A stretch of 64,000 nt of DNA from Thioploca ingrica (GTDB lineage Bacteria; Pseudomonadota; Gammaproteobacteria; Beggiatoales; Beggiatoaceae). The notes below the pieces were generated by a model that saw only the letters and a program-made list of their open reading frames with translations, searched no databases and was not told where the DNA came from. A program made the translations under genes and the position numbers. Below are positions 40,140 to 50,175 of this stretch, piece after piece; position 1 is the first letter of the stretch, and every line of letters begins with the position of its first letter. The stretch lies in assembly GCA_000828835.1 (NCBI GenBank), contig AP014633.1, positions 372,001 to 436,000 on the forward strand, in the 5' to 3' direction.

Positions 40140-40883
40140 TTAAGAAAAATCTTGTTGTTGTAAATATAATTCGGCCAAATTTAAATCTTGAGGAAGTGTC
40201 ACTTTAATATTATCCGCATGTCCTTCAATCAACACCGGACGATATCCCTGTCTTTCCATGGCTTGCGCTTCATCCGTCACCGTTTCTTGTTGATTTAATA
40301 CGTGTTGTAAAGCGAGAGTCAAGGCTTCTAAACGAAACATTTGTGGTGTCAAAGCATGCCATAAGTTCTCGCGGTTAACGGTTTCGATCACTTCGACTCC
40401 CCGTTCTCCCCAAAAAGGATGTGGTAACGGCTGGGGTGGTAAAGCCGAGACTCGTTTCATCGTATCACGCACGGGTACCGCTAACAGTCCACCCACCGGA
40501 TGATCCGCCAGTTGAGTCATTAATTTGTCAATATCGGCGGGACGCACACACGGTCGCGCCGCATCATGGACTAACACCCAGTCGTTTGGTTGAGCTTGTG
40601 GTTGTAAGGCTTGTAACCCATTTAAGACCGAATGACAACGTTCCACACCCCCGACGACGGACATGACTGTTCTCGGTAAAGTCAGGGTTTGCCAATCAGA
40701 ATCATTTGCAGCAATACAAACCACAATTCCCTTAATACGCGGTAAATTCAGTCGCTCCAACGTATGTTGCAAAATGGGCTTACCGTGTAAAGGTAAATAT
40801 TGTTTGGGTCGGGTATGACCCATTCGTGAACCTTGACCTGCGGCTGGGACAATCGCCCAATAGTGAGGAATATTATTCGACAA
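40140..40883 (-). CDS. ispD: 2-C-methyl-D-erythritol 4-phosphate cytidylyltransferase
   Basis: Third step of the MEP pathway. The 247-residue protein has the nucleotide-binding loop PAAGQGSRMG, then KQYLPLHGKPI, VHDAARPCV, and TDEAQAME near the C-terminus. Its ATG lies inside the end of ftsB (11-base overlap), so translation is likely coupled. The order ftsB-ispD-ispF is standard in gammaproteobacteria. Confidence 0.97.
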   Translation of the reverse strand: MSNNIPHYWAIVPAAGQGSRMGHTRPKQYLPLHGKPILQHTLERLNLPRIKGIVVCIAANDSDWQTLTLPRTVMSVVGGVERCHSVLNGLQALQPQAQPNDWVLVHDAARPCVRPADIDKLMTQLADHPVGGLLAVPVRDTMKRVSALPPQPLPHPFWGERGVEVIETVNRENLWHALTPQMFRLEALTLALQHVLNQQETVTDEAQAMERQGYRPVLIEGHADNIKVTLPQDLNLAELYLQQQDFS

Positions 40884-41148
40884 TTTGATAAAAAACCTCG
40901 TCGCGTTTAATCATACCTAATTTCATTCGTGCTTGTTCTTCAACCGCAGCTAAGTTCTGTTTTAGATCCGCTACTTCCGCTGCCAATGCTTGATTGCGTG
41001 TTTCTAGCCGGGTATTTTCTTGCTGTTGTTGCTTAATGGCTTGTTGTAAAGTGTGGTATTCGTGATAACCGCCTTGACCAAACCAAAATTGATATTGTAA
41101 ATAAATAGTCGTCAGAAACAAACTCATGGCTAGCCCGATTTTTAGCAT
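40873..41148 (-). CDS. ftsB: Cell-division protein FtsB
   Basis: A 91-residue bitopic protein of the FtsQLB divisome complex: an N-terminal membrane helix, then the family motif YQFWFGQGGYHEY, a coiled coil (~30-70) and EEQARMKLGMIKRDEVFYQIVE. I start it at ATG 41148, preceded by AGGAGCC, which gives the normal family length; an upstream in-frame ATG would add 14 residues ahead of the membrane helix. Confidence 0.95.
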   Translation of the reverse strand: MLKIGLAMSLFLTTIYLQYQFWFGQGGYHEYHTLQQAIKQQQQENTRLETRNQALAAEVADLKQNLAAVEEQARMKLGMIKRDEVFYQIVE

Positions 41149-41229
41149 TAGAAGGCTCCTTAACCGATACCCAGAGTGTGAATACTTCATGCTAATTTAA
41201 GTCAATTTTCACAGTTAGTTATTATATAA

Positions 41230-41604
41230 TTATTTGGCTATCAGCGAACGACGTATTTTAGCGAGTTGTTCTTCTAAATAGTGATCAACGGCGATTAATA
41301 CTTTTTCTAAGATTTTATCGGCATGGGCATGGTAAAAACTTAACCGACACGGGATTGGCTCATGTAAAGTTTGCCTTGGTTTAAAGCCATCCCAAGCACA
41401 AATAGGTAAATCGTGCATACTTCGATCAACACAATACCATACCTTATCTTCTAAGATGATATCAATATCACGTAAGCCGGTATCAATTCGCATGGGGTTT
41501 TTTAAGCGTAACAATCCCAGTCGAACGCGATTATAACGCTGGGCTGAGATTGTTGAATCTCCCCATTTCATCCGGGGTACATCTTGTAGTCTAGAAGTGC
41601 TCAT
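41230..41604 (-). CDS. Conserved-looking hypothetical protein
   Basis: A 124-residue soluble protein of unknown family, with three cysteines (CVDRS, ICAWDG, PCRLSF) and a helical, Leu/Lys-rich C-terminus. No signal peptide, membrane helix or known motif. It is upstream of ftsB on the same strand with an 81-base gap. Codon use and composition look genuine. Confidence 0.6.
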   Translation of the reverse strand: MSTSRLQDVPRMKWGDSTISAQRYNRVRLGLLRLKNPMRIDTGLRDIDIILEDKVWYCVDRSMHDLPICAWDGFKPRQTLHEPIPCRLSFYHAHADKILEKVLIAVDHYLEEQLAKIRRSLIAK

Positions 41605-41672
41605 GAGCGCCCCCTTAATTATTTAATAAACCCTATTAGTGAGTATGGTACCTATTATGGCATTCTACAAGG

Positions 41673-41782
41673 TCAGTTATCAGTTATCAGTTAATGTTAA
41701 ATTATTAACCATGATAATTGTCGATTTAACTAGAATTAATAACAATTAACTAACAACTGATAACTGACAACTGATAACTGGT
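41673..41782. repeat. Inverted repeat of CAGTTAT/ATAACTG units before the VWA gene
   Basis: TCAGTTATCAGTTATCAGTTA on the left and TAACAACTGATAACTG / ACAACTGATAACTG on the right form a long imperfect inverted repeat with an AT-rich middle. It ends about ten bases before the ATG at 41793 and replaces any visible ribosome binding site, so it could affect expression of that gene. Confidence 0.6.
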
Positions 41783-41792
41783 AACTGAATCG

Positions 41793-44003
41793 ATGCACGG
41801 TAAATATTACTCTTTCACTGCTGAGCAACTGCAAGGGATTTTAAACGATTTCCTTGGGTTAAGGTTATCTACTCATCAGAACTTGGTCACACCAGCACAA
41901 GTTTTAGCACGTTGTAGTCGTCAACAACAAGACTGGGTTTTAGCTTGGCTTAAAATTCTCGTGCGTGACCACCGTGAAATCGCTTATCAATTCGTTCAAT
42001 ATGCACCTCAAGCCGTAGCTTTACTCGAAGCCAATCTTTTAGAAGAGTGGGTCGCGGAAGCGTTAGAAATCTATGAACATCAAGATCTCACCGCCGCTCT
42101 GGCTCATTTGCAGGCGGTAGCCACCTATGCTCAAACTTATCAACGTCGACAACACTGTTTACCTTTAGTTGAAATTCAGGGAATCCTCGAAAAATTTGTG
42201 CTCGGTTTAGCCGGTCGACCCTTAAAATTAGCCGGCAGCGAAATCACTTACACCGATACTGAAACTTTATTTCTCCCGTTGGTATTAAACCGTTTTGTCG
42301 AACGCCATAATAATTTCTTTTTATATAAAGCCATGGTCGTGCATTTGTGGGCCCAAACTGGGTTTGGAACTTGGCGACGCCGCTTATCGACTATCACGGC
42401 GCAATTTAATCATCGTGATAAAGCACTCCGCTTATTTCATACCTTAGAACGGCTACGCTTAGATGCTTGTATTGCAAGAGAATTACCTGGCTGTTATCGT
42501 GACATGGGACATTTATTAATCTTGTTTGGTGAACAACGCATTCCCTTGGGTTGGGAGGAAATTGCTCAACAACTGGCTCAGCCGATGGCGTCTGTGGAAG
42601 ATAGTTATCGATTATTAACAACCGTTTATCCTGGGTCAGTTCCAGCACCGGTTTGTTATCAAGGCATATTACTACCCGAATCCACTGAGCAAGTCATGGC
42701 ATCACGGCAGGTACGAGATAAACAAACTTTGCAAACCGCTTTAACTCAATTGAGCCAACCTTCAGATTCACTGACTGGTTTAACTCCCCAACCGACCTCA
42801 GATTCAAGGCAAGGCCATCGGGAGCAGGTAGCTCATTCATCGCCCACCACCACCGCCAATCACTCGCCTTCGAGAGAACCGGACGTTACCAATTCACTGC
42901 ATTTTTCAGTGACCACAAACTCTGCAGCCACTACCCAATCCATCACTCATTTTACCCTGGATGAACAACGAATGACTTCAGAATTACAACAAGTTATCTC
43001 CTCAATCATTCAAGATCATGGCGAAATTCCTGAAGATTACTTACTCATACCAGGTAACGAAACCGGTGAAGCCACCGAAACTAACTCAATTGGTGCTTAT
43101 TCCCATGAAAATAAAATAAATACCAAAGAAAAAACTTTTCTTTATCCGGAATGGGATTATCGTCGACAAAAATATTATAACCATTGGTGTGTGTTACGAG
43201 AAGTTGAAGTACCACTCCAAGCAGAAGAATTTGTCACGACTACTCTTCAACGTTATCGTGGTCTACTGAAATCTTTACGCCGCATTTTTGCCATGTTACG
43301 TGGTGGAGATAAACGTCTTAAAAAACAGCCTTTTGGTGAAGACATTGATTTAGATGCGCTCATAACGGCTTATGCAGATACTCGTACTGGCTTAGAAATG
43401 GATGAACAAATTTTCACAAAATTGCAGCGAATAACCCGCGATGTTGCGGTGATGTTTATGGTTGACATGAGTGGCTCAACGAAAGGTTGGATTAATCAAG
43501 CGGAACGTGAAAGTCTCATTTTATTGTGTGAAGTGCTAGAAACTTTGGGTGATCGTTATGCGATTTACGGCTTTTCTGGCAAAACGCGCCAGCATTGTGA
43601 AATTTACCCGATCAAACGATTTGATGAAGCTTACAACACGGTAGTACGGCAACGGATTAGTGGTATTGCACCACAACAATATACCCGGATGGGCGTCACG
43701 ATACGCCATCTTACTCAGTTATTTAAACCCATCGAAGCCAAAATTAAACTGCTTATTACCCTCTCGGATGGTAAACCGGATGATGAAGGTGATAATTACC
43801 GCGGGACTTATGGTATAGAAGATACCCGCCAAGCTTTGCTTGAAGCTAAACGTGAGGGGATTCATCCCTTTTGTATCACCATTGATACTGAAGCGAGAAT
43901 TTATTTACCCCGCCTGTATGGTACGGTAAATTATATCGTGATGGATAAAGTGCAGCAATTACCTTTAAAAATAGCAGATATTTATAGAAAATTGACGACT
44001 TAG
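41793..44003 (+). CDS. NorD/CbbO-like VWA protein
   Basis: A 736-residue cytoplasmic protein with a C-terminal VWA domain, MIDAS Asp558-x-Ser560-x-Ser562 (DMSGS), then LSDGKPDD and PFCITIDTEA. The domain is clearly homologous to NorD at 14417 but has the canonical DxSGS MIDAS, and the N-terminal ~400 residues are different and resemble CbbO. CbbO works with the MoxR ATPase CbbQ to activate Rubisco. Here there is no cbbQ or norQ next door and no Rubisco gene; the only Q-type ATPase in the window is norQ, 29 kb away. A Ser/Thr/Pro-rich linker (~310-395) separates the halves. It could be CbbO displaced from its operon or a VWA partner for another complex. Confidence 0.85.
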   Translation: MHGKYYSFTAEQLQGILNDFLGLRLSTHQNLVTPAQVLARCSRQQQDWVLAWLKILVRDHREIAYQFVQYAPQAVALLEANLLEEWVAEALEIYEHQDLTAALAHLQAVATYAQTYQRRQHCLPLVEIQGILEKFVLGLAGRPLKLAGSEITYTDTETLFLPLVLNRFVERHNNFFLYKAMVVHLWAQTGFGTWRRRLSTITAQFNHRDKALRLFHTLERLRLDACIARELPGCYRDMGHLLILFGEQRIPLGWEEIAQQLAQPMASVEDSYRLLTTVYPGSVPAPVCYQGILLPESTEQVMASRQVRDKQTLQTALTQLSQPSDSLTGLTPQPTSDSRQGHREQVAHSSPTTTANHSPSREPDVTNSLHFSVTTNSAATTQSITHFTLDEQRMTSELQQVISSIIQDHGEIPEDYLLIPGNETGEATETNSIGAYSHENKINTKEKTFLYPEWDYRRQKYYNHWCVLREVEVPLQAEEFVTTTLQRYRGLLKSLRRIFAMLRGGDKRLKKQPFGEDIDLDALITAYADTRTGLEMDEQIFTKLQRITRDVAVMFMVDMSGSTKGWINQAERESLILLCEVLETLGDRYAIYGFSGKTRQHCEIYPIKRFDEAYNTVVRQRISGIAPQQYTRMGVTIRHLTQLFKPIEAKIKLLITLSDGKPDDEGDNYRGTYGIEDTRQALLEAKREGIHPFCITIDTEARIYLPRLYGTVNYIVMDKVQQLPLKIADIYRKLTT

Positions 44004-44445
44004 TCGTGTCAATGTTATTAAGTAATGTCGTAATATTGAAAATCGCCGATCTTTGACTCGTAACCCATTGAGTTTATATTGTCGAAACGGCCAAAAACTG
44101 AGTTTTTTTACAGCCTCAAAACTTGGGAACGATGAAAGGCTATCAACCGCTATGCTGTCCAAGGGGAAGATGGATTCGATTAAAATGAATTAATACAAGC
44201 TACGTGAGCTAAGTAGTTTGGGTTACAATACTCACTCAGAAATTGAAATTTGCTATAAATAAGTGTAGCATGAGTTTGTTATAGTAAGAGATCTTTCTTG
44301 GAATAGATTGATAATTTGATAGGTTTGGTTCGTTCGCTTATTTTATTCAGGTTAATTTTTTAATTGTATGTTTTCAAAAGAATAAATTCAAGAAAAGATC
44401 AATTCTTATCCTTATTGGTATCATAAGATTGAGTTACCCCACGGG
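44004..44445. other. Intergenic region with the severed 5' end of the methyltransferase gene
   Basis: Mostly AT-rich and empty. From ATG 44368 the frame of the next gene reads MFSKE, then TAA (44383-44385), then 20 codons (ending WYHKIELPHG) that match the start of CmoB-like methyltransferases and run straight into the annotated gene. Confidence 0.55.
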
Positions 44446-45108
44446 GTGATAACCCCAGGTTGGGCACCCATTCATTGTGACTCCTATGGTATTCCTAAGA
44501 GGATGGATGGATTGCGGGTGCTAGATGTAGGAGCATGGGACGGTTATTGGACATTTGAAGCACTCAAGCGGGGAGCACGCGAAGTAGTTGCTATTGATGA
44601 TTTTTCAGATTTTCTAGGCTCACTGCCACAGAGAGATAGAAAGGGGTGGGAAACATTTGATGCGTGTCAAGAAATCCTTGGCTTTACTGAAGAATGTTGT
44701 AAAAGATTGGAAATGAGCGTTTATGATGTCAGTGAAGAGTTACTCGGAAGATTTGATGTCGTATTTTTCTTCGGTACTTTTTACCATTTGAGGCATCCCC
44801 TACTCGCACTGGATCGCTTATCGTCCGTTTGTGATAGCGATATTTATGTAGAAAGTGCTATTTTGGATAATTATAGTCCCTACCAAGGGGGAATAGGTAA
44901 AGGCTATTCAGGAAACCAAATGGTAATGGAATTTTATCCCAATAAAGAGTATGGAAATAATGCCACTAATTGGTGGGTACCTACCTTATGGTGTTTGGCC
45001 AATATGACTCTCGCCGCTGGATTTAAGCAATGCCAAGCCTGGAAATTGCAAGATTCTCCACAACAGCTTCCCTTATGTCGTGGTTTCGTGCATGCGACCA
45101 AGCAATAA
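44446..45108 (+). CDS. CmoB-like (DUF1698) SAM-dependent methyltransferase, N-terminus interrupted
   Basis: A 220-residue Rossmann methyltransferase with motif I LDVGAWDGYW, the acidic residue in VVAIDDF, and FFFGTFYHLRHPL, which resembles the CmoB-type tRNA wobble-uridine enzymes and their stand-alone relatives. The annotated start is a GTG without a ribosome binding site. The same frame continues upstream with typical family residues (WYHKIELPHG then VITPG), back to an in-frame TAA at 44383 and an ATG at 44368. So either the gene is broken at codon 6, or translation restarts at GTG 44446, losing about 26 residues. It may be inactive. Confidence 0.75.
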   Translation: MITPGWAPIHCDSYGIPKRMDGLRVLDVGAWDGYWTFEALKRGAREVVAIDDFSDFLGSLPQRDRKGWETFDACQEILGFTEECCKRLEMSVYDVSEELLGRFDVVFFFGTFYHLRHPLLALDRLSSVCDSDIYVESAILDNYSPYQGGIGKGYSGNQMVMEFYPNKEYGNNATNWWVPTLWCLANMTLAAGFKQCQAWKLQDSPQQLPLCRGFVHATKQ

Positions 45109-45345
45109 TTTTTTGTTAATTATCAATCAAATAAACTAGATAGCGTGTACCAACATGTTTCTGTCTTCAGGGTAGTTTTCGAGTTTCGCCGGGAATTAAA
45201 TATAAAAATTAAATAAATTCTAGTAACATGTTGATATCAAGAGATTAGTTTTAATATTTTTAGCTAAAAGTTGCTTGATCTTTAGTTAAAAATAACGTAG
45301 TATAAAAAACCTTCCTCAAGAGGAATTTTATTTCCTTTCTTTAAA

Positions 45346-45421
45346 GCCGGTATAGCTCAGCAGGTAGAGCACCTGATTTGTAATCAGGGTGTCACGGGTT
45401 CGATTCCTGTTACCGGCTCCA
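45346..45421 (+). tRNA. tRNA-Thr (anticodon TGT)
   Basis: A full cloverleaf: acceptor GCCGGTA/TACCGGC, D-arm with GCTCAGCAGGTAGAGC, anticodon stem CCTGA/TCAGG around TTTGTAA (anticodon TGT), T-arm GGTTCGATTCC, and an encoded CCA. A run of six T follows directly and probably ends transcription. Confidence 0.97.
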
Positions 45422-45435
45422 TTTTTTCGTGATGT

Positions 45436-46074
45436 TCATGAGTGGGAATGGGTTTTATTTACCGCTAGTTGTAGTTGTTGAATTAATTGGTTAATTTGTT
45501 TGGATTTCATTTTCATTATCGCTTTATTTACAATTAAACGCGAACTAATTTCAGCAATTAATTCTATCGCTTGTAACCCATTAGCTCGTAAAGTGTTTCC
45601 GGTATCAACGACATCCACAATTCGATCAGCCAAACCGACTAGCGGGGCTAATTCCATTGAGCCATATAATTTTATCACTTCAACCTGTTCACCTTTTTCG
45701 GCATAGTAACGTTGAGTCGTGTTAACATATTTAGTGGCAATCCGCAGGCGTCCTCGTGGTAGCGGGGCATTGATCGGCGCGGCAACCATGAGGCGACAGC
45801 GGGCAATTTGTAAATCGACGGGTTCATATAACCCTTCACCCCCATGTTCAAGTAAGACATCTTTACCCGCTACTCCCACATCCGTGGCGCCATATTCTAC
45901 ATAAGTGGGCACATCGGTTGCTCGAATAACGACCAGTTTGACCTCTGCCTGATTGGTATTCAAAATCAGTTTGCGTGAAGTTTCAGGATCTTCAATGGGT
46001 TCAATTCCGGCTTGTGCGAGTAAAGGTAAGGTTTCATTAAAAATGCGACCTTTAGACAAAGCGATTTTAAGCAT
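45436..46074 (-). CDS. hisG: ATP phosphoribosyltransferase, short form
   Basis: First step of histidine synthesis. The 212-residue length is that of the short HisG, which needs the regulatory partner HisZ; hisZ is not in the window. Family segments: LSKGRI at the N-terminus, [21 protein letters not shown] split as [11 protein letters not shown] and DVGVAGKD, then [13 protein letters not shown] and [11 protein letters not shown]. Start set at ATG 46074; an in-frame TTG upstream is less likely. It lies 37 bases downstream of murA on the same strand, the usual order murA-hisG. Confidence 0.96.
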   Translation of the reverse strand: MLKIALSKGRIFNETLPLLAQAGIEPIEDPETSRKLILNTNQAEVKLVVIRATDVPTYVEYGATDVGVAGKDVLLEHGGEGLYEPVDLQIARCRLMVAAPINAPLPRGRLRIATKYVNTTQRYYAEKGEQVEVIKLYGSMELAPLVGLADRIVDVVDTGNTLRANGLQAIELIAEISSRLIVNKAIMKMKSKQINQLIQQLQLAVNKTHSHS

Positions 46075-46111
46075 GTTTTTTAGCAAAATAGATGATAACT
46101 AAAATGATTGG

Positions 46112-47371
<1,260 letters not shown>

Positions 47372-47480
47372 TTATTTTTTAAGTAACGGGTTGTTAATAA
47401 ATTTTTCCCATTCTTGGAGGGTATCCGTTTTAAGGGCTAACGCATAAACTGGATTAGGAAGTTCGATAATCTCAGTTCGC
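47372..47480 (-). pseudogene. Possible C-terminal gene remnant upstream of murA
   Basis: A frame ending just before murA reads like coding sequence (NPVYALALKTDTLQEWEKF then INNPLLKK). It has no start of its own, and its upstream part overlaps the amidotransferase gene in another frame. I do not recognise it; it could be the tail of an older gene. Confidence 0.2.
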
Positions 47481-48188
47481 AGCGGGCAGGTGTTGGGTTT
47501 TAAGCCAACTGTCGAGTAGTTTGCTGCCGCGTTGTTGTAATTTTCCAGCCTGTTGTAAAGTGGCTGCTCGTAACTGGGGGATGCTGATACCAGGGGTATG
47601 GCCAATTTCAGCACGATGTCCCACTAGCCAGCGTTCCATTCCGATTGCGGTGATTTCTATATGAAATTGTAATCCCAGTGCATGAGTACCCCAACTAAAT
47701 GCCTGATTGGGAATAAGTTGAGTAGCCGCAAGCAAAACTGCACCCTTGGGTAAATCAAAAGTATCTCCATGCCAATGCAATACCGGTTCCTCTTCACCCA
47801 ATGCCGCTAGGCAGGAATTTTGGCCAGCCGCAGTTAATTGTATGGTTTCCCAACCCAATTCTTTCGTGGTTGCCGGATAAACTTCGGCTCCCAGCGCTTT
47901 AGCAATCAGTTGGCAACCAAGGCAAATACCCAGAGTAGGTTTACCAGCCGCTAAACGTTTTTCAATCAACTCGAGTTCTTGGGTCAAAAAAGGATAGCTA
48001 TCGGTTTCATAGACGCCGATTGGTCCGCCCAAAATTACCCATACATCGGCTGCCAAGGGGTCGATATTTTCCAATGATATCACCGGAACTTCCACAGTAT
48101 GGACATGATAACCATATCGAATAAATATTTCATTGAAATATCCCAGATCTTCAAACGCTAAATGTTGAAGAGCGAGTACAGTACGCAT
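47472..48188 (-). CDS. Class I glutamine amidotransferase (GMP synthase-like)
   Basis: A 238-residue stand-alone amidotransferase with the nucleophile Cys in LGICLGCQLIAKALG, the oxyanion segment LGGPIGVYE and the catalytic His in LQFHIEIT. It resembles proteins annotated as GMP-synthase-like or gamma-Glu-X hydrolases rather than true GuaA, whose synthase domain is absent. Start set at ATG 48188, which has AAAGGA eight bases upstream; ATG 48197 is too close to that site. Confidence 0.88.
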   Translation of the reverse strand: MRTVLALQHLAFEDLGYFNEIFIRYGYHVHTVEVPVISLENIDPLAADVWVILGGPIGVYETDSYPFLTQELELIEKRLAAGKPTLGICLGCQLIAKALGAEVYPATTKELGWETIQLTAAGQNSCLAALGEEEPVLHWHGDTFDLPKGAVLLAATQLIPNQAFSWGTHALGLQFHIEITAIGMERWLVGHRAEIGHTPGISIPQLRAATLQQAGKLQQRGSKLLDSWLKTQHLPAAN

Positions 48189-48259
48189 TTTTTTCATCCT
48201 TTCTTGAGCATAAAAATATTTTTCAGGTTGACCTAAATAAGCCCAAAATTATCCCAAAA

Positions 48260-50122
48260 CTAATCTCTGGATAACTGAGTAATGGAAATGGGTAAGCAAA
48301 AAATCATTCCCAACAGAAACAAACTTAAAATTAACAATGTCCGAGCTTGTTCCAGTATCTGAATACTGATAAAAGATAACCAGCCTAAACTTCTAGGCAT
48401 AGCAAAAGCAAACCATGAATTAGGATTATTATCAATGGCAACTAATTTGAAAGGGCGATTGGGTGTGCGTACATAACAAGAAATCCAGCTTTCTTTGGCT
48501 AACCGTGGCGGTGTAACTATAATAGGATTGGCTTGCCCTTCTACTACTAATTGCAAGGTTAGATCTTTTTCGCCTAAGTAACCCGCCACCGGAATTTCTA
48601 AGAAACTGTGCTGGTATTGCAGTGAGGTGCTTTCGAAGCGTCCGATAGCGTGATCACCTAAACTATTGTAAGAGCCAAGGGTTATCTCATTTTGGTATTT
48701 TCCAGTCGTGGGATAAAAACCATCCGCAATAAAAGATGAGTTTTGTTGCTCAGATTGAAGTAATGAAGGTACGGTAAGCGTGTGGGGTAAAATACGGCGA
48801 AGTTTGGGGTTGGCTAATAAATAGGCTAACCGGTTGGGATCCGGATAAGGAATATGTAAAAAAGGCTTTTGAAGAGCACTTATTTGACCCGTACGAATGA
48901 ATTCACGGGTATTTTTCAGTTGTTCCATACCTTGGAACTGTTTTTGTTGAATAGCCGGCCATGAGCCTACTACAGTCAGTCCGCCTAAACCAATCACCAC
49001 CAATACTTGCCAAAAACAAGCAAAAACATGGAAAGCGGGTTTTATCCAACAAGTTAAGTTATACCACGGTTGCGTTATGAAATAAAAGGCAAATAAATTA
49101 ACAACTACTCCAAATGCGAGGATATCCATATATCTTGAAGTCGGGGAAGAACCACCGGCACCCCTGGCGTAACCCATACTAGCTGCTTGGAGTGTTACCC
49201 AACCGCCTAACGCTAATACAAAAATTTCAGCAGGGGAGGGGTAACGTCGTAGCCATACGATTCTCAGTACCAACGCTAAAAAAGGTAAATAAAGTATTAA
49301 ACTGAGCCAGGGATAGGTAACCCATGGCCATGCCAGGGATTTACCAAAAGTTAACAGAAAATCAGTTACACTATGGGCTTTTAAGACCGCATGACCTGGT
49401 ACTTTAACCAATAGCATCACCGCTATCATCGTGATGAGGGCACCGATGAGTAATGTGGGCAAATGGGAACGTCTGTTACCTTTATCAATGGCTATCAAGT
49501 ATAACTTAAGTATGATAATAACCACTGACATAAAAAAACCGGAAGCCAAGTTAAAATAAGCTGCTAAGGCACAAATCGCTCCGAGCCACCACTTCCAGCT
49601 AAAGTTATCATGAAGTAATAGTCCCCATGCCGATATCACACTGAATAGTATCATTAAATAGTAGGGAAAATGGTGAGAACCTCCTAAAATACTTTCCCAT
49701 CCATAAGGTAAACTCCATAACAAAATGATACTCAGTAAAAGCCAATTTTGAATAGTGGGTTCCAATTTATTCTTGAGGACAGCAATTAAAATAATGGCTA
49801 TTGTGGTAGACAACAGCGCATTAACTATCATTTCTAGTAATGGATTCCACTGTATTTCATTCAGAATTAGTAATGATAAGCTCAATAACCGAGTAACAAA
49901 AACTCGATGTTCGTTATGTGCTGCAAACAAATCATCCCATTTGAGCGTACCATCTAACCAGGGTAAAAATAACCCCGATGCTTGCATATCCCATTGATCC
50001 CAAAATGGAATAGAAGAGCCAAAGTTGTGAATCAACCAAAGTCTCGCGCTAAAAATGACTAAAGCGACCGCTAATAATTTGAGATAAAAAGGTTGGTAAA
50101 GAAATTTTAAATACGTAAACAC
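48260..50122 (-). CDS. Large polytopic membrane protein, GT-C-like
   Basis: A 620-residue protein with about ten to eleven membrane helices and a C-terminal periplasmic domain (~410-585) before a last helix. The first loop carries IPFWDQWDM, where the acidic residues sit as in GT-C glycosyltransferases. Family not recognised with certainty; a surface-polysaccharide role is possible. Transcribed alone. Confidence 0.6.
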   Translation of the reverse strand: MFTYLKFLYQPFYLKLLAVALVIFSARLWLIHNFGSSIPFWDQWDMQASGLFLPWLDGTLKWDDLFAAHNEHRVFVTRLLSLSLLILNEIQWNPLLEMIVNALLSTTIAIILIAVLKNKLEPTIQNWLLLSIILLWSLPYGWESILGGSHHFPYYLMILFSVISAWGLLLHDNFSWKWWLGAICALAAYFNLASGFFMSVVIIILKLYLIAIDKGNRRSHLPTLLIGALITMIAVMLLVKVPGHAVLKAHSVTDFLLTFGKSLAWPWVTYPWLSLILYLPFLALVLRIVWLRRYPSPAEIFVLALGGWVTLQAASMGYARGAGGSSPTSRYMDILAFGVVVNLFAFYFITQPWYNLTCWIKPAFHVFACFWQVLVVIGLGGLTVVGSWPAIQQKQFQGMEQLKNTREFIRTGQISALQKPFLHIPYPDPNRLAYLLANPKLRRILPHTLTVPSLLQSEQQNSSFIADGFYPTTGKYQNEITLGSYNSLGDHAIGRFESTSLQYQHSFLEIPVAGYLGEKDLTLQLVVEGQANPIIVTPPRLAKESWISCYVRTPNRPFKLVAIDNNPNSWFAFAMPRSLGWLSFISIQILEQARTLLILSLFLLGMIFCLPISITQLSRD

Positions 50123-50175
50123 CGCTCTCTCCTGATTGAATTTAAGATAAGTTATTGCTAATCAATTCAGCACTT

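Noticed and set aside
41673-41782. CRISPR-like or direct-repeat array
   Set aside because: Units are 7 bases and inverted, with no spacers and no cas genes in the window.
47372-47614. 80-codon minus-strand gene upstream of murA (BolA/YrbA-like position)
   Set aside because: Most of it overlaps the amidotransferase gene in another frame and it has no BolA features; only the last ~35 codons may be a remnant.
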